A stretch of DNA of 64,000 nt, from the NCBI GenBank assembly GCA_917880885.1, contig OU862922.1:21142627-21206626 (forward strand). Reading direction: 5' to 3'. Positions 1-11,965 of this stretch are shown here, in pieces. The notes beneath the pieces were generated by a model. That model ran no database searches. It was not told where the DNA came from and was given only the letters and a program-made list of their open reading frames with translations. Made by a program: the position numbers and the translations under genes. The DNA comes from Limnephilus marmoratus. Taxonomy: Eukaryota; Arthropoda; Insecta; Trichoptera; Limnephilidae. Each line of letters starts with the position of its first letter. Positions within the stretch are counted from its first letter, which is position 1.

Positions 1-900
1 GGAAAATTTAACCCGGACATTTAAATCTGGTGCGTAAAAAATATTATATTATTATTATTATGCATCAATCCATTATATTGTGTAAAGAAATCCAACAATG
101 AAAGCGTATCAATTTGCACAGAAATGCCCAATTATATTTGTAAAGTCTTGACCGTTGGCCTATTGAATATTAAAACATCTGTATCACATTCTGGAGGTCT
201 TATTCTTCTGTAAAGCATTTGTCATCGTTTATGTTCCTGTTTTCCGTGTCTAATTCAAGTGCATTACACCCGGACCCCTGAATTTGACCCTAAGTAATTT
301 TGTTCTGACCCTTATTTTGCCCCTGTTTTTTAGATGTCCTTTTGTCACCTTTTTGTGCATTTTTACCGCCAAAATAAACATGCGTGTCACCGTTTAATGC
401 CCGCCATTCGATACGGTGGATATATTATGGTAACTTTTGAAGGCGCAATTAGATACTTTGTAACCTTTATTTTTTGTATAACCGGTCAATGAAAAACTTT
501 CGCGTTTGATGTAGTGTTTTGGGGTGACCGCAAATTCGTTAAATACATTATATTCCATTTTCAAATCTTTCAAAATTAACATATGAAACACGCAATATTT
601 TTAAATGATTTAATATTTAAGCAAGACGACTGTCTATTTTTTACCAAATTGAAAAACCACTAAATCAGAAGACACCCGTATCCTAATCCAATGCAAATCT
701 TTTTCGTTTAAGATAAGCTTTTCAAGATACGTATAAATTGAACATTTTTTTGTATTCATTTAAATTTTAATATCGTTACATGAATATATAATAATGTAAA
801 GGCATTAGAAGAAATAAAATACATATTTTAAGTATTTCTACGTCAATGAAGAGAACTAGCTCTTGAATTTAATGTAAGAATAAAAAATAATATTTTAGAG
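1..900. other. anonymous AT-rich DNA
   Basis: No gene, RNA or repeat of a recognised family was found here. Short open frames are present but have no recognisable domain and look like chance frames in AT-rich sequence. Confidence 0.5.
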
Positions 901-904
901 TTAA

Positions 905-1421
905 GGGGCCGTTCTAGAGTTACGTAACGCAATTTGAGTGGAGGGAGGGGTCTTGTAAAACGTTACGGTGCGTTACCGGGGCGGGAGGGGGGTTCGAACA
1001 ACGCGTTACGTAACATGTTTTTTTTATTTAAATAAAAAACTAGGGAATTAAAATCTTCCAAGTTGGCAACCCCTTTCGTTTATGTTTTACGGGGAATCCC
1101 TCGATTGTACCTACTGTACGTCATTTTTATTTTGTTCTCCCAAGTTGGCAACCCTTTTACGGGGAAGCCGTCGACTGTATTATTATTTCATACTATATTT
1201 TTATTTTATTTTCGTTGTCCTTATTCGTTAGTGTTTTAAACACAAAATACGCATAAGGTATTTAAGCGACTTTCCAGTACTTTAGTTTTGATTTTTATGT
1301 AAAAATAGTCACTATAGAGGAGGAGTGGGTTATAGAAAAAAAAACGTTACGGCGCGTTACTTGGGGGGGAGGGAGGGTCAAAAATCTTCAAAAATTGCGT
1401 TACGTAATACTTGAACGCCAC
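905..1421. mobile_element. Harbinger-like MITE, 517 bp, with inserted middle
   Basis: The ends are inverted: the left end reads GGCCGTTCTAGAGTTACG and the right end, reversed, GGCGTTCAAGTATTACG, both running into TAACGCAATTT. G-rich blocks follow each end. The G-rich core resembles the Harbinger-like MITEs at 12445 and 55288, but the middle (about 1020-1310) is unrelated and holds a tandem duplication of CCAAGTTGGCAACCC...TTTACGGGGAA (1058 and 1140). No transposase is present. Target-site duplication is not clear, so the class is an inference from the termini. Confidence 0.5.
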
Positions 1422-2084
1422 CAAGTTTATAATGTAACTTCTTAAGTACGTATAGGATGGGGTAACATTAAAAAATATAAATATGCTTTTTATTCAGTAT
1501 TTGGTTTTTTTTTTAATAATTTTACTCGTTTCTTGAATAATACCAATTTCATTTTTTTACTTCTACCTTTTTACTCGTCATTTTTTACATTAGGCGTTGA
1601 AACCAGGACATTATAACAAGATTCAGTAAAAGAACAAGTAAAAAGTCTATATAATTTACTGCGATACACGGTGATTTCTTTTTACCGAGTGTCTGCTTTA
1701 CTGCTCTAAGACTGCTTACTGCTCTAGACGATTTGAAAAATAACGATAAAATTATAATAATAAATTGTAAAGCGAAAAAATAATAATAAATTGTAACGCG
1801 GTTTTAGTAGAAATAAAAATTCTTAACGAAATTTCGAACAACTTCAATCCAAGGTACTACAAATTTCCTTTACCCGTCTGCCGTCCGTACATATACTTAA
1901 GTCATATTCAAAATTGATATTTTTAATTTTGTGGAATTTTTATTCCTGTTATGTTTTGTCTAATTGTTTTACCGTACTTGAATAGAACTTTCACAGAGCT
2001 CGAATATTAACATTGAAATTAGATTAATTTTTCAAGTTAGGTGAAATAACTACTGTCGCCAAGCTGTTATTTTATATTAATATC

Positions 2085-2910
2085 AAAATCCTACAAGATG
2101 CTAGGTTTCCTATTAAGAATATGTAAAGTTTTCAAAAGTGCTAAGACTCTTGAAATGTTGTTTTGTTCATTGGTCAGAAGTCCACTGGAGTATGCGTCCC
2201 CGGTATGGAATCCTCAATATAAGGTGTACATAGATATAGTAGAAAGTATACAGAATAAATTCTCTAAATATTTATTCAAGAAATACAACAAAACTACAAA
2301 TAACATGTTAAGTTTACAAAAAAGACGCACATTATCAGATCTGCTGTTTCTGTATAACCTGCTAAATAATAAAATAGATAGTCCTGATTTGCTATCCACT
2401 ATTGGTTTAAATGTCCCAATGAGGCGTACCAGGCATACTTCTCTTTTTCATATAGAATCCAATAACACTAATGCAGCGAGTAACTCACCAATTACTCGCG
2501 CAATCATAACTTATACCCACTATGAAAAATTACTACACTTTTCATGATTCCTTGCAAACATACAAAACTAATTTATTAAATTTCTTGGCGTGATATAATT
2601 GTTTTAAAATTATTTACACTTAACTTTTCATTAAACTTTAATCAGTCAATTACAATTGGTGAGCACATAATTCTTGATTTTAAAATGTCTCCTTATCCCC
2701 CCCCCCCCCCTTTTTTTCTTCCTTTTTATAATTATTACTCATTCATTCAATAATTAAGTTACTAGACCGGTTCATATCTCAGGCATAATTACCAAATGAC
2801 ATTCTATGGACTTACGTAATAGGTACATAACCATGTAATAATTTAATTTAACATACTTTTAATCTGTATTATAATGTACTGTGTATGTCTTAATAAACAA
2901 AAAAATAAAT
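2085..2910 (+). pseudogene. LINE 3' end (RT thumb and C-terminal domain), 5'-truncated
   Basis: A frame at 2098-2547 encodes the region downstream of the reverse transcriptase catalytic core of CR1/Jockey-type LINEs: SPLEYASPVWNPQY, then IQNKFSKYLF, then RTRHTSLFHI. This order (L-E-Y...W, Q-x-F/R, R-T-R-x) is typical of the C-terminal 150 residues of these ORF2 proteins. The RT palm with the YADD box and the endonuclease are absent, so the copy is 5'-truncated as usual for LINEs. After 2547 the reading continues in another frame (FHDSLQTYKTNLLNFLA) to a stop near 2594, showing a frameshift. The 3' UTR contains a C10/T7 run at 2700 and ends in an A-rich tail near 2890-2910. Not functional. Confidence 0.75.
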
Positions 2911-2914
2911 TAAC

Positions 2915-5065
2915 AATGTTATTTAAAGTTATTAGAATAATAAGTAGAATTACAGTCTATAGTCATAATGCACGGTCACCCCACCGATTATGCAAAGAAA
3001 AATCTGTTCCATTGTAAAGCTAAGTGTCGGACATTGTCCATTTTTATATCGTGTGTACACAAAGATTGGTAACACCGATAAATTTCATTTCTGAATTATT
3101 CAACTAGTACCAAAGGATTGTGCATTAATAAGACGTCCATCTTCATTTTCTCAATTCACACATTGTTAATGTATTGTAAAGTATTATGAACCATAAATAC
3201 CAAGTTACATAAAGAGTTGATGTCTAGTCAGCTTACGAATTGAGTCAATTATCAGTTTTTGTTTCATTATTTGTCTAGGATTAATAGAGCTATAAAACTC
3301 CGTGGGAATCACAACTGGACTCCACCGAATTTATCGTTTTTTTTTTGATCGGTCAATTTTAACGATGGACTTTTAACAGGTTCCTATTATAACTTTAAAT
3401 ATTACTGCTGGGGTAATAATTATTAACTGGTGAGAATACAGTAAACTGTTAAATGTTGAACGGTTATATTATCGTAATTTTTTTCACTTTTCTAGTACGT
3501 TTATTTATTCTCTTTGTAATGGGAAAGGAAGATGTTGTGCTTCACGTACCAAATTACTGACTTGACTGCAAAGCAGAAAATCTGTTTTTAAAGAGATAAT
3601 CAGAAAACCGTAAAATCTCCTAAACGTTTATTCTGAAAACTTTTTTCCTGGACGTTTATTCATTACTTCTCGTGAAAATTAAACGGCTTTCAATATCTTT
3701 AAAAGTAGGTAATCGTCAGTATTTTAGAGAGTATGCTAAAAATACGCAAAACAAAATACTCTTTATGCGGTACCCATATCTGTGTAATGCAGTTGTTTGA
3801 GATGAGAGAAAAAATAGTTATTCGGTAACTTTTTACGTTTCATTGATTTGTTCAGAGATGTCGCCAGTAGCTATCAAAAGCTTCGAAAAGCTTACAGGAC
3901 TGCACGGCGCGCCGGACAATAATTTTTTTATGTTTGTTGTGTTTAACTTGTAGAACTCCATTTCATTTTTTTTTTAGCTGTCATAGTAAAATAAACTGAA
4001 AAACATTAGGATGGGTTGTTTTAAAAAAATTGACTAATTCATCAAATATTTAAGTTCTGTGATTATTTCAGTTTTATGAAGCAACTGGCCTATAATTTGG
4101 TTTTTAATTTATAAAAAGATTTTAAAGGAAACTTTGGCAAATGTTTTTGATTTAATTAAATTATCAAAAAAGAGTTTAGATTTATTTATTATATTAACAA
4201 GATTAAATAAATAATAAAAAATTAAAATTAATAAAAGCAATTCAATGTGTGATAATTTAAATTATAAATGACTGATTTACGTTCGAATAAATTTGTCACG
4301 TATAAAATATAATTTCTTCCGAAGAAAAGCTTTTTTGAGTTTTTTTTAATTACTTTTGATTTTATTAACACGGTAGAAAGGGCAAGATTAATTATTAATA
4401 TTTAAATAAACTCAATTGAATTGTGTAAAGGGATATATTTTATAATTAGACATTTGCTGTACCTTTTGTTTCAAAAATATTATTCAATTTGATTGGTTAT
4501 TTTGGTTTCAAATCCACACCAACGTTTTTTATAAAAATGGTTAAAGTTTTTTTATGAAAAAGCCGTTTCTCTTAACGGTATATATAGTTTGTGAAAATAA
4601 CCCATTGTATACGGTTGTGATTTCATTTCTAAAGATTAATATGGTTTATGAAAATAAATAGTTAAAAGCTAGATATACATAGGTAATTTAAAAAAAAATC
4701 GGTGAAGGTAAACTATTATAGAAAATAATTTATCTCATGTAAAAGTATTTTTTGCAATAACCACTATTGTTATAACTATATACTGTGTATTGTAGAAATG
4801 TACATATAAAATATACGGATTTCGCTTAACCAAATCCTAGAGCGTCTATGTTCTATCTTTCCTCCCCTGTGTTATATTACACTGACATTCTGTTACAGTG
4901 GGGTTCGGGCATTGAAAAAAACACCCTTCTATTATTTGTAATCAAACATTGACACAAGTTTACTTTGCGGATACCTGAAATATTTAAATACAATATTGGT
5001 ACTTCTTACTTTGACGGGGATTATGTACCTAATGATGTTTTTCTTTCTTGTGTAATAATACACAT
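2915..5065. other. anonymous AT-rich DNA
   Basis: About 2.1 kb with no recognisable gene, RNA or repeat family. Open frames are short and without motifs. It may be old decayed transposon or intergenic or intronic host DNA. Confidence 0.45.
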
Positions 5066-5071
5066 GGATTT

Positions 5072-5570
5072 TAAAAAAAATACCTCCACTACACACAAGA
5101 GGAAAATATTTTTTCTCGGGGTCTGAGTCGCATTTGAGGATGCTGTGTGAAGGGTCCATTTAAGTAAAAGAAGAAAAAAGGTATAAGGGGTGGATCAGAA
5201 GACGAGGTTTGTCTAGGAGTCGGTTTGTCTAGGGTTGATCTACGGCAAATGTGTTGGTTATACAATAAATGGCGTGAGATTTGTATCAGGAGATACTACT
5301 TGAGGGTGAGGGTGGCCTTTTGAACTCTCCATCTAGATTCTCTCAACGCGTCGCCTTGCACCGCAATTGGAGGGATGGATTTATATACCCGTCACTCCTG
5401 AACCCACTACCCTAGAATCCTACCCAACCCCCCCATATATTTTTTCTTCCCAGAATCTTCTCTCATTCCTTTCCTTAAAAAGATCCTCCATATGGTATTG
5501 CTTAAGATTATAATATGAACCTTGAAAGAAATTATTTTCTTCTCTTTCTTATGTGGAGCTAATGTCAATA
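5072..5570. repeat. two decayed SINE-A copies head to head
   Basis: 5072-5275 reads as a minus-strand SINE-A end (GGATGCTGTGTGAAGGGTCC, GGTATAAGGGGTGG, GGTTTGTCTAGG, GGTTATACAATAAATGG). 5283-5570 reads as a plus-strand copy (TCACTCCTGAACCCAC, TTCTTCCCAGAATCTTCTC, TATGTGGAGCTAATGT). Both are much more diverged than the copies at 26, 48 and 56 kb, so they are old. The two share an inner junction near 5280. Confidence 0.65.
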
Positions 5571-5574
5571 TTCG

Positions 5575-6500
5575 GTGCGTTAAATCAATCTTCTGTGGTC
5601 ATATTTTACCGGATTCATTTTGAGGGATCATACTATAAAAACGCCACATCGATAAATAATGCACTATCTGCAGTAAAAAAATAAAACGAAACAGTACCTG
5701 TGGCGTATCTGTATTTCATATTATTTGAATCCTTAAATGTTTTATTGAATACGGCCAGTTGTGTATCACACACACTGTATTTAAAAGTGTGCATAAAACA
5801 CGAATAAAACATGTTTTTGTCATTTCCTGCCTTAGGTCCTTGCAAGACCCGTCATTTACCCGACCGACGATAAATATACTAATCCTGTATGTAGGTACGT
5901 ACCTTCCAAAAGCTTTATAAAGTAGAAGTGTAACATTGTTTCTTTATAATGTCATTTACGAGAACGCATCAACAATGGCCTGACAACATAATATAAATTT
6001 TAATATCTTTAATTTATGACTCGGCACGTTTAAACTTATCTTTTTAAGATGTAAAAAACCTTTTCACTAATTCTAAACAAATGTGAGGTGACGATTGACC
6101 AACTACATTGTTGCTACCTTCTAAGTTGGGCAATAAAATACTGCGTTTTTATAGGTAGTAAAAGGGTTAAAAAGAAACCAAAAAAAACAGCCATTGTTGC
6201 GAACAAGCAGGGACCTATAATATACATGAGGAATAATGCTTAAAACTGTGGGAATTCATTTTTTTGCGTTTAAGCTTTATTTTCAGAACGAAAGCTTTGG
6301 CGCCATTTTAAATGCGTTGTTTTAATCGATATTTGTTCTGCATCTTTACGGCATTATAATTGGATGCATAATAATTAGAAATCGATTGAAATTTCGTGGA
6401 ATTGTATCGTGGTTGTTAAGTTAGGTAGTTATAAATTGGAAAGGAATGCATTAAACCATGCAAGATTAAAACGGTTAAACGTCATACGTTTAATAATAAA
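5575..6500. other. anonymous AT-rich DNA
   Basis: No recognisable feature. Short open frames only. Confidence 0.45.
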
Positions 6501-6502
6501 CT

Positions 6503-7021
6503 CAATTTGGGAGGCGGGTATGGGTACTGCCGCTCCGGAGCCCCTTATTGGGTATCCAACAAGTGGCTCGCTACGTTTGATGACTAAGGCTACGTCCGCA
6601 TAGGCAGGCGGCTTGCTTAGCGCCTAGAGCCTAGATAGGTAGTAGATAGCCGCTTAGCGTGTATCCAGGTAAACCAACGTGCTGGTTTTTTGCCACTAGG
6701 CTCTAGGCGCTAAGCCAGCCGCCTGCCTGTGCGGACGTAGCCTTAGCAGGGTTGCCTGGATTCATGGAGTGATGGGTGTCTACCGCGTGGCAGGCCAGGT
6801 CGGGAGAGATTGGTTTAGGGAGACCTCTCCAGCACGACTCTCTCGGAATATCAATTTGCACTGCGGGGGGAGGGATAGATTTTTACATTCGTCCTTTCTG
6901 GACACATTGACCCCCAGATTCCTACCCATCCCTCATGCCTCCACACAGTATATCCAAAAGTGACACAGGCTCTGAGGGATTTTTTTCCTCATGGTCTCCT
7001 GTGTGGAGGTAATGTAAAAAA
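6503..7021 (+). repeat. SINE-A long form, split by a MITE
   Basis: Full-length copy starting CAATTTGGGAGGCGGG and ending TGTGTGGAGGTAATGTAAAAA, followed by A-rich DNA. Internal landmarks shared with other copies are GGTCGGGAGAGATTGGTTTAGG, the pyrimidine-rich CAGATTCCTACCCATCCCTC, and TGAGGGATTTTTTTCCTCATGG. The stretch 6586-6744 is a palindromic element inserted in it. The 3' part (from about 6960) matches the 3' end of the LINE copies at 23695 and 36655, so this is a non-autonomous retroposon sharing a LINE tail. No clear Pol III A and B boxes were found at its head. Confidence 0.7.
6586..6744. mobile_element. palindromic MITE inserted in SINE-A, 159 bp
   Basis: The ends are perfect inverted repeats for the first 15 bases (AAGGCTACGTCCGCA) and continue imperfectly for about 45 bases on each side (GCGGCTTGCTTAGCGCCTAG against CTAGGCGCTAAGCCAGCCGC). 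Uninterrupted SINE-A copies read GACTTAGCAG at this place, so the insertion point is exact to about one base. No coding sequence. The target duplication cannot be resolved because one T is missing compared with intact copies; a TTA duplication is possible. Confidence 0.75.
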
Positions 7022-8058
7022 GATTTTTTTTATGAAATGTTTGATTTCTGTCAGAGAAAGCTAAATTTGGTGAATTTAGCACGAAATCAAACTGCATCAG
7101 GTTCCAGAAAGTTGTGTGTAATAAAAACACGTACTGCCGTATCACAAGTTATTGAAGAGACCCAAAAATATTGAAAAATCGGTGTCAGAAGAGTAATTAT
7201 TTGCATGCAAGCGTATAGAAGTAGACATGATACAATCATGTAAATTAATTACTGGAGACCAGTCATGCCAAGAGACAGCTTATGTTTGTGAATAAAGCAC
7301 GGAGTGCGTTCCAACACGTTTCAATCTCTCTACCGATCGAGGAAAAAATTGCTTGATGATTACATAATAATAATTGGATGCGAGAAACTTCTATTAGTAT
7401 TTTTTGATGTAGGGATCGGGTTCTGTGATATAATAAAAAAGCAACTTGAGTATTCTTGGGAAATACATAACTTATCAAAGTGGGTACGCTGAAAACATTT
7501 ATTATTATCCGTCAGCTGGTTTGAGTGAACGGTATTCAGACTCACTCTATTACAACATACTGTCAGATATGATGTAAACAAACGGGAATAGAACTGTGCA
7601 GCTACCGACGCCTGGCTCTCCCACGACGCGGGCCGGTGCGACAAGACGTCAAGACGTCGCGACGCCGCCGAATGTGACTGTCGCGCAAACGACGCCGACG
7701 TATCGTGTCAACAAACACAACTTGGAAAGAAAACATTAAAGTTATGTTGATGGTACATAAAGTCATACTGTCAATAGTTTATATTTCGTATGTTTTTTGT
7801 AGTAACGCGCAATGTTTATGTAATCAGTAATTATTTATGAGTCCTATTTGAATATTGACGGAAATTCGTAAAATGTAGGTATTTGGTTTTAGTGAGAATA
7901 AACCATCGATTATTTAAAAAGGGGCTGCTCTGAACACACGTTAGAAATGGTGATGAGCATCATCAAGATTATTTCGAAATCAGCATTTACCTCAAAAAAT
8001 ATCAATTTTAGAATGATTTGTTCAATTTAAAAAATCTTTCTGGTGAATTTGTAATTTC
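7022..8058. other. anonymous DNA with a small CpG-rich stretch
   Basis: No gene recognised. 7600-7720 is locally GC- and CpG-rich (many CGACG and GACGTC words) in contrast to its surroundings; it could be decayed repeat or a small regulatory island, and nothing else supports either reading. Confidence 0.4.
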
Positions 8059-8059
8059 A

Positions 8060-8391
8060 CAATTTGGGAGGCGGGTATGGATAGTGCCACTCCAGGGACC
8101 ATTTATTGGACAACCAATGCCTCTGCCAAAGGTAACCACAGGTGTTTCAGTACGATTGCTGACTTAACAAGGGTGTCCATGTTCACGGGGTGGCCAGGAC
8201 TTGTTTGCTAGTATATTTGCCGACCAAACCGCGGCGGGCCATATTGGAAGAGGCTTGTTGAGGAAACCCTTTGACTCCTCCTGCCGGAATCTCTCGACCT
8301 GCCCCATAGCGGGAGAGATGAATTCATCCTCAAACTTTTTCCTTCCCAGATCCTCCTCTTCGTTGAAGAGACCTTCCACACGGCAGCTTTG
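8060..8391 (+). repeat. SINE-A copy, 3'-truncated
   Basis: Starts CAATTTGGGAGGCGGGTATGG like other full-length copies and carries the internal landmarks (ACCATTTATTGGACAACCAA, GGCGGGCCATATTGG, TTCCTTCCCAGATCCTCCTC). It stops after CCTTCCACACGGCAGC, without the LINE-like tail, and abuts the minus-strand LINE fragment at 8417. Confidence 0.65.
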
Positions 8392-8416
8392 GCAGGATTG
8401 GACAGTTTGTAACCAG

Positions 8417-8982
8417 CTAACTAACTAACCATCTTGCCGTTTCGACGCAGGGGTAGGCAGAGAGGACGGACCGCCAAACAACTCGATCTTGACACACACT
8501 CCTTGCCTCGTTCACATTTATACATGCTCTTCTATTATTCTGACTTTTCACATGGCCCGACTCAAGTATCTGATTCACTTGGTCGTGCCATGTCTTCCTC
8601 GGGCGTCCCCGACGTCTTCTATTATTCACATTTGGGTCAAATATTCTCCTTACACTCCTTTCTTTGTTCATTCGCTCTACACGCCCAAACCATCTCTTCT
8701 TAATCTTACTCATTACGCTTACATCAGCCTTGCATTCTTCGCGGATCTCCACATTTCTCACACGATCGTACATGGTTTTACCACACATATTCCTCAGGGA
8801 TCTCATTTCTACAGCATTCAGTGTACTTTCATCCTTCCTCTGCCAGTTCCATGCCTCACTGCCATACAACAGGGTAGGTACCAGCACTCCATTATGGACG
8901 GCTAACTTCGCTTCTTTGGACAGTTTCTTGTTGGCGCCAACGGCGTTCAGTCCTCCATTAATAGAGTTGCCTGCATTTACCT
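8417..8982 (-). pseudogene. RTE-like LINE reverse transcriptase, C-terminal fragment
   Basis: The 156-residue frame (start codon at 8887) and its open upstream extension to about 8982 encode the post-catalytic part of an RTE-type or related LINE reverse transcriptase: LVPTLLYGSEAWNW, then VEMRSLRNMCGKT, DRVRN, RWFGRVERM and RRRRGRPRKTWHDQV. This series (LLYG-S-E-W, E-M-R-x-L-R, W-F-G-H/R-x-x-R-M, G-R-P-R-x-x-W) is diagnostic. The palm domain and endonuclease are missing at the 5' side. The frame is uninterrupted over about 190 codons, so the fragment is not very old. Overlapping plus-strand open frames here are antisense shadows. Confidence 0.8.
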
Positions 8983-9042
8983 AATAAATTAAATTTGAAA
9001 TTTATCTAATCTCATTTAAATACAGAGCTATCATGATCGTTT

Positions 9043-9120
9043 TATAATAATAATAATAACATTATATTTGTATAGCGCAGTTTTGTGACATTTCACTTCA
9101 AGTGCGCTTAACTATAATAA
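9043..9120 (+). repeat. (ATA)n plus TATAGCGC hairpin repeat
   Basis: A trinucleotide run followed by GTATAGCGCAGTTTTG and, inverted, CAAGTGCGCTTAACTA. The same arrangement occurs at 9988 and 17120 in this window, so it is a dispersed element end. Class unknown; hairpin-bearing ends of this sort are seen in Helitron-like elements. Confidence 0.5.
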
Positions 9121-9164
9121 ATTTAAAAATAATCCTACAGTGCTCCTTATAATATTGAGAAAAT

Positions 9165-9270
9165 AATAAAAGAATATACAGTATTTACAAAACGATGACA
9201 GAATAACAAAATTAACTAAATAATATACAGTATTTACAAAACAATGACAGAAGAACAAAATTAACAAAGA
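9165..9270. repeat. tandem duplication, 54-bp period, two copies
   Basis: ATATACAGTATTTACAAAAC followed by (G/A)ATGACAGAA(T/G)AACAAAATTAAC occurs twice in direct order with only a few changes. Confidence 0.7.
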
Positions 9271-9544
9271 GAGTGCTGTTATAGCACACACAGGACAATA
9301 ATAATAATAGACAACAGCGGTGCTATTGTAACACAGGACAAAACAAGAACTTTGAAACTAAAATATAATATACTAATAAAAAGGCAGTTTGCGTTTAGAA
9401 ATGAGAGATATTCTGACATAAATTCGGATACGAAACATAAAATAAAAATACAATTATGAGGAAACCGAAACCAAACAATTACGGGAAGCTTGAGAACATG
9501 GCTTATTATTATTACGTATATTGAAAAGATGTTAGGATTCATGA

Positions 9545-9747
9545 CAAGGGCGGATCCAGCTTTGGCGCCAGGGGGAGGTCAAATAGCTCCAGGGGGGGGG
9601 GGTCACATAGTCGTGGTCAAGTCACAAGAAGTTATAATTTAATTTTGATAATAATAGATAAAGTAAAAGGTAGGTTCACCTAGGTCCTGGACCCAGCCCA
9701 GGGGGGGGTCATGACCCCCATGACCCCCCCCCCTGGATCCGCCCTTG
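9545..9747. mobile_element. hAT-like MITE, 203 bp
   Basis: Terminal inverted repeat CAAGGGCGGATCCAG at both ends, with an exact 8-bp direct repeat ATTCATGA at 9537-9544 and 9748-9755. An 8-bp duplication is characteristic of hAT elements. The interior has G-rich and complementary C-rich tracts (9592, 9721) and no coding capacity. Confidence 0.85.
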
Positions 9748-9987
9748 ATTCATGAATGGTATGATTTATGTAAATTCGTACATTTTATTTTATGTAAATT
9801 CATATATAATTTTTCTATTCCAATTGCAAGGACATTGGTGTGTGAGGAATACAATTCCACCAAATAAACAAATGAGTTTCTTACTACAAAAAATATATGA
9901 TACCTATAGCCCACAGCCACCGAAGCTGTGGTCGCTACTTAGATGTGTCAGCCGTATTTGTTGACTAGATCTGAATAGCCAGTTAAT

Positions 9988-10040
9988 AATAATAATAATC
10001 ATATTTGTATGATTTTTATAGCGCCGTTTTTGTGTAAAGC
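9988..10040 (+). repeat. (AAT)n plus TATAGCGC repeat, partial
   Basis: AATAATAATAATCATATTTG followed by TTTTATAGCGCCGTTTTTGTG, a partial copy of the element end at 9043 and 17120. Confidence 0.45.
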
Positions 10041-10795
10041 TTTTTTACCTCAAGGATGCCCAACTTTTTTCTTCCCCATCTCATTCCCTTTCCCTCACAA
10101 ATATTTCATTTGGGGATGCCAAATTTCCATTGGCTCGACACAGATGGGATTCTTGTGTGGTATTATTCACAAACTATTTAAATCAACAGAACGTTATAAC
10201 ACCTCTCCTATAGACAATAGTCAACATTTCTTTTCCTTTATTACTTCCTTAGTGTCAATGGAACAATAAATTACATTGTTACTATCTCAAAATCATTTTC
10301 TATCTTATTCAATTGTCACATGTCCAGATAATTAAATAACCACTTCCCCATCCGGTGGAATTCTGCGGAATCGGATTCGGATATATGGAAAGATAATTGC
10401 GATATATTTGGCTCGAGGGTCGCTCTATCAACCTTATTGTGTTACGTAAGGATCCTCATTATCCCCACTGTCTTCTGGAGAACGTCTTCTAATCGAATAA
10501 CTCTCAGAACAGCCCTAGGCCAGAGGTGGGGAGTAATGTATCGCTATAATCTTTCTCGATAAAACCAGTTTACCAAATTGCGTACTCGTTTTTAGTAAAA
10601 AAAAAAAATTTTATCCACATAAAAAACCAACATGCCGAAATATGAAACCGAGAAAAGTTAATTCTTAGTTAGACGATATTCGAGGTTTCCAAAGCTTAAC
10701 GTTAATGAAAGCTTTGCAAAACTTTCACTTCTTTTTTTGGATTCCTTTTCTATCGAAATTTTACTATCATTCGGGTAAAAAAACTGATTAATCAA
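10040..10795. other. anonymous DNA
   Basis: No gene recognised. GGCCAGAGGTGGGGAGTAATG at 10519 resembles a hAT-type terminus, but no matching inverted end was found. Confidence 0.4.
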
Positions 10796-10799
10796 TCAT

Positions 10800-11113
10800 A
10801 ATACTACACATACTTTGCAACAAAATTCCATAACATCCTTTTCCAAGACATAAAACTAATAAAAAATTCTAATGATTACAAATCAAGAATAAAAATATGG
10901 CTGAAAGAGTTCAATGAAAAAACCCTGATGAAGACACTAAAAACGACATAGAAGACAAATAAACTATATTTTAAAAAAATTTGTCCGCCTCGGCACAGGA
11001 CTCCCTAGTGAGGAGGACTAAGAAATACAATATTTATACATAAATTTCCATTATATTTTGTATATGCAATTATTTTATATAGTCGCTAAAATAAAAAAAA
11101 ATAAAATAACATC
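10800..11113 (+). pseudogene. CR1/Jockey-like LINE C-terminus and 3' UTR
   Basis: The frame from about 10803 to the stop at 10951 reads YFATKFHNILFQDIK...YKSRIKIWLKEFNE, which corresponds to the last 50 residues of the LINE1 family in this window (compare AVKLYNKLPVSIKKIK...DIKCWLKEL at 60.4 kb). The 3' UTR carries a stem-loop, GTCCGCCTC at 10983 pairing with GAGGAGGAC at 11010, then an A/T-rich tail ending AAAATAAAATAAC. Strongly 5'-truncated. Confidence 0.7.
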
Positions 11114-11238
11114 AAGCCGCCCCTTAAAGTCAACTCACTTCAATTATATGTTATTAAATATCTACGTTATTAAAATCTGCATAAAAAATTTAAATAATAT
11201 TACAACTTATGTTCACCAAAGACAAATAAAATAGAATC

Positions 11239-11391
11239 ATTTTCGTTATTTGTTTTTGGGGTGTTATGCCGTGTTGCGCTTCCTCATTCTTTAGCCAACG
11301 TTTTGGACACTGCAATGCTGTCCGAAACGTTGGCTAAAGAAAGAGCGCAACACGGCATAAGAATAAGACCCCAAAAACAAATAACGAAAAT
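11239..11391. mobile_element. palindromic repeat with hammerhead-like core
   Basis: The two arms are inverted copies: ATTTTCGTTATTTGTTTTTG ... TTTAGCCAACGTTTTGGACA, then TGTCCGAAACGTTGGCTAAA ... CAAAAACAAATAACGAAAAT. The centre, GGACACTGCAATGCTGTCC followed by GAAAC, equals stem-loop II and the GAAA strand of the hammerhead-like motif seen complete in the related copy at 42488. Similarity to the 42-kb copy continues about 50 bases beyond the right arm (TTTTGGCCGTGATAATCTTA). No coding capacity. Confidence 0.6.
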
Positions 11392-11494
11392 ACTTTTGGC
11401 CGTGATAATCTTAAAACGTATCCAAAATAAAATCAGTTTTTAAGGTAAGTTCAGTGCCGACAAATCGGATTAAAAAAAATATAATTTTTACATT

Positions 11495-11600
11495 TTCATG
11501 AATGGCTCCTGGCGACACTGACCCCCTGATTCCTGTTCCACCGCTCATATCTTTTCCCTCTCCTAACTTTCTTAAAAATACCCTTCCTTTCTTATTATTG
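11495..11600 (+). repeat. SINE-A fragment
   Basis: TGGCGACACTGACCCCCTGATTCCTG... and the following C/T-rich stretch to CTTAAAAATACCC match the third quarter of SINE-A. Both ends are missing. Confidence 0.55.
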
Positions 11601-11965
11601 ACAGATTATATAGTGTTAAATTTAGATAAATGTGTGAAGGAGGAAAAATAATAAAGAATCTAAAACATATATTTTCTCGAAATATTATTTTTCCAAAAAA
11701 TTAAAACCGATTTAGTAATAGGTTAAATAATGTATTTGAAGTTCCACTGTGTAAAACTAGGCTTGCGCAAAGATATGCGTATTTTATTACACCAAAAATG
11801 TATAATGCTTTCTATAAGACTACACAAATTGAAAGTAAAAATATATCCTCCTACAGCATATATAAAAATGTAATAAAGTCTTGGATAAATACCATTGATC
11901 CAAACATTGACGTTTTGTAACATCTGATCTGATGTAATGGCCGTTATACACGACATTATTTTTCA

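Noticed and set aside
5633..5845. 70-codon minus frame
   Set aside because: Composition typical of chance AT-rich frames; no motif.
8434..8984. plus-strand open frames of 89, 138 and 106 codons
   Set aside because: They are antisense to the clear RTE-like RT fragment at 8417-8982.
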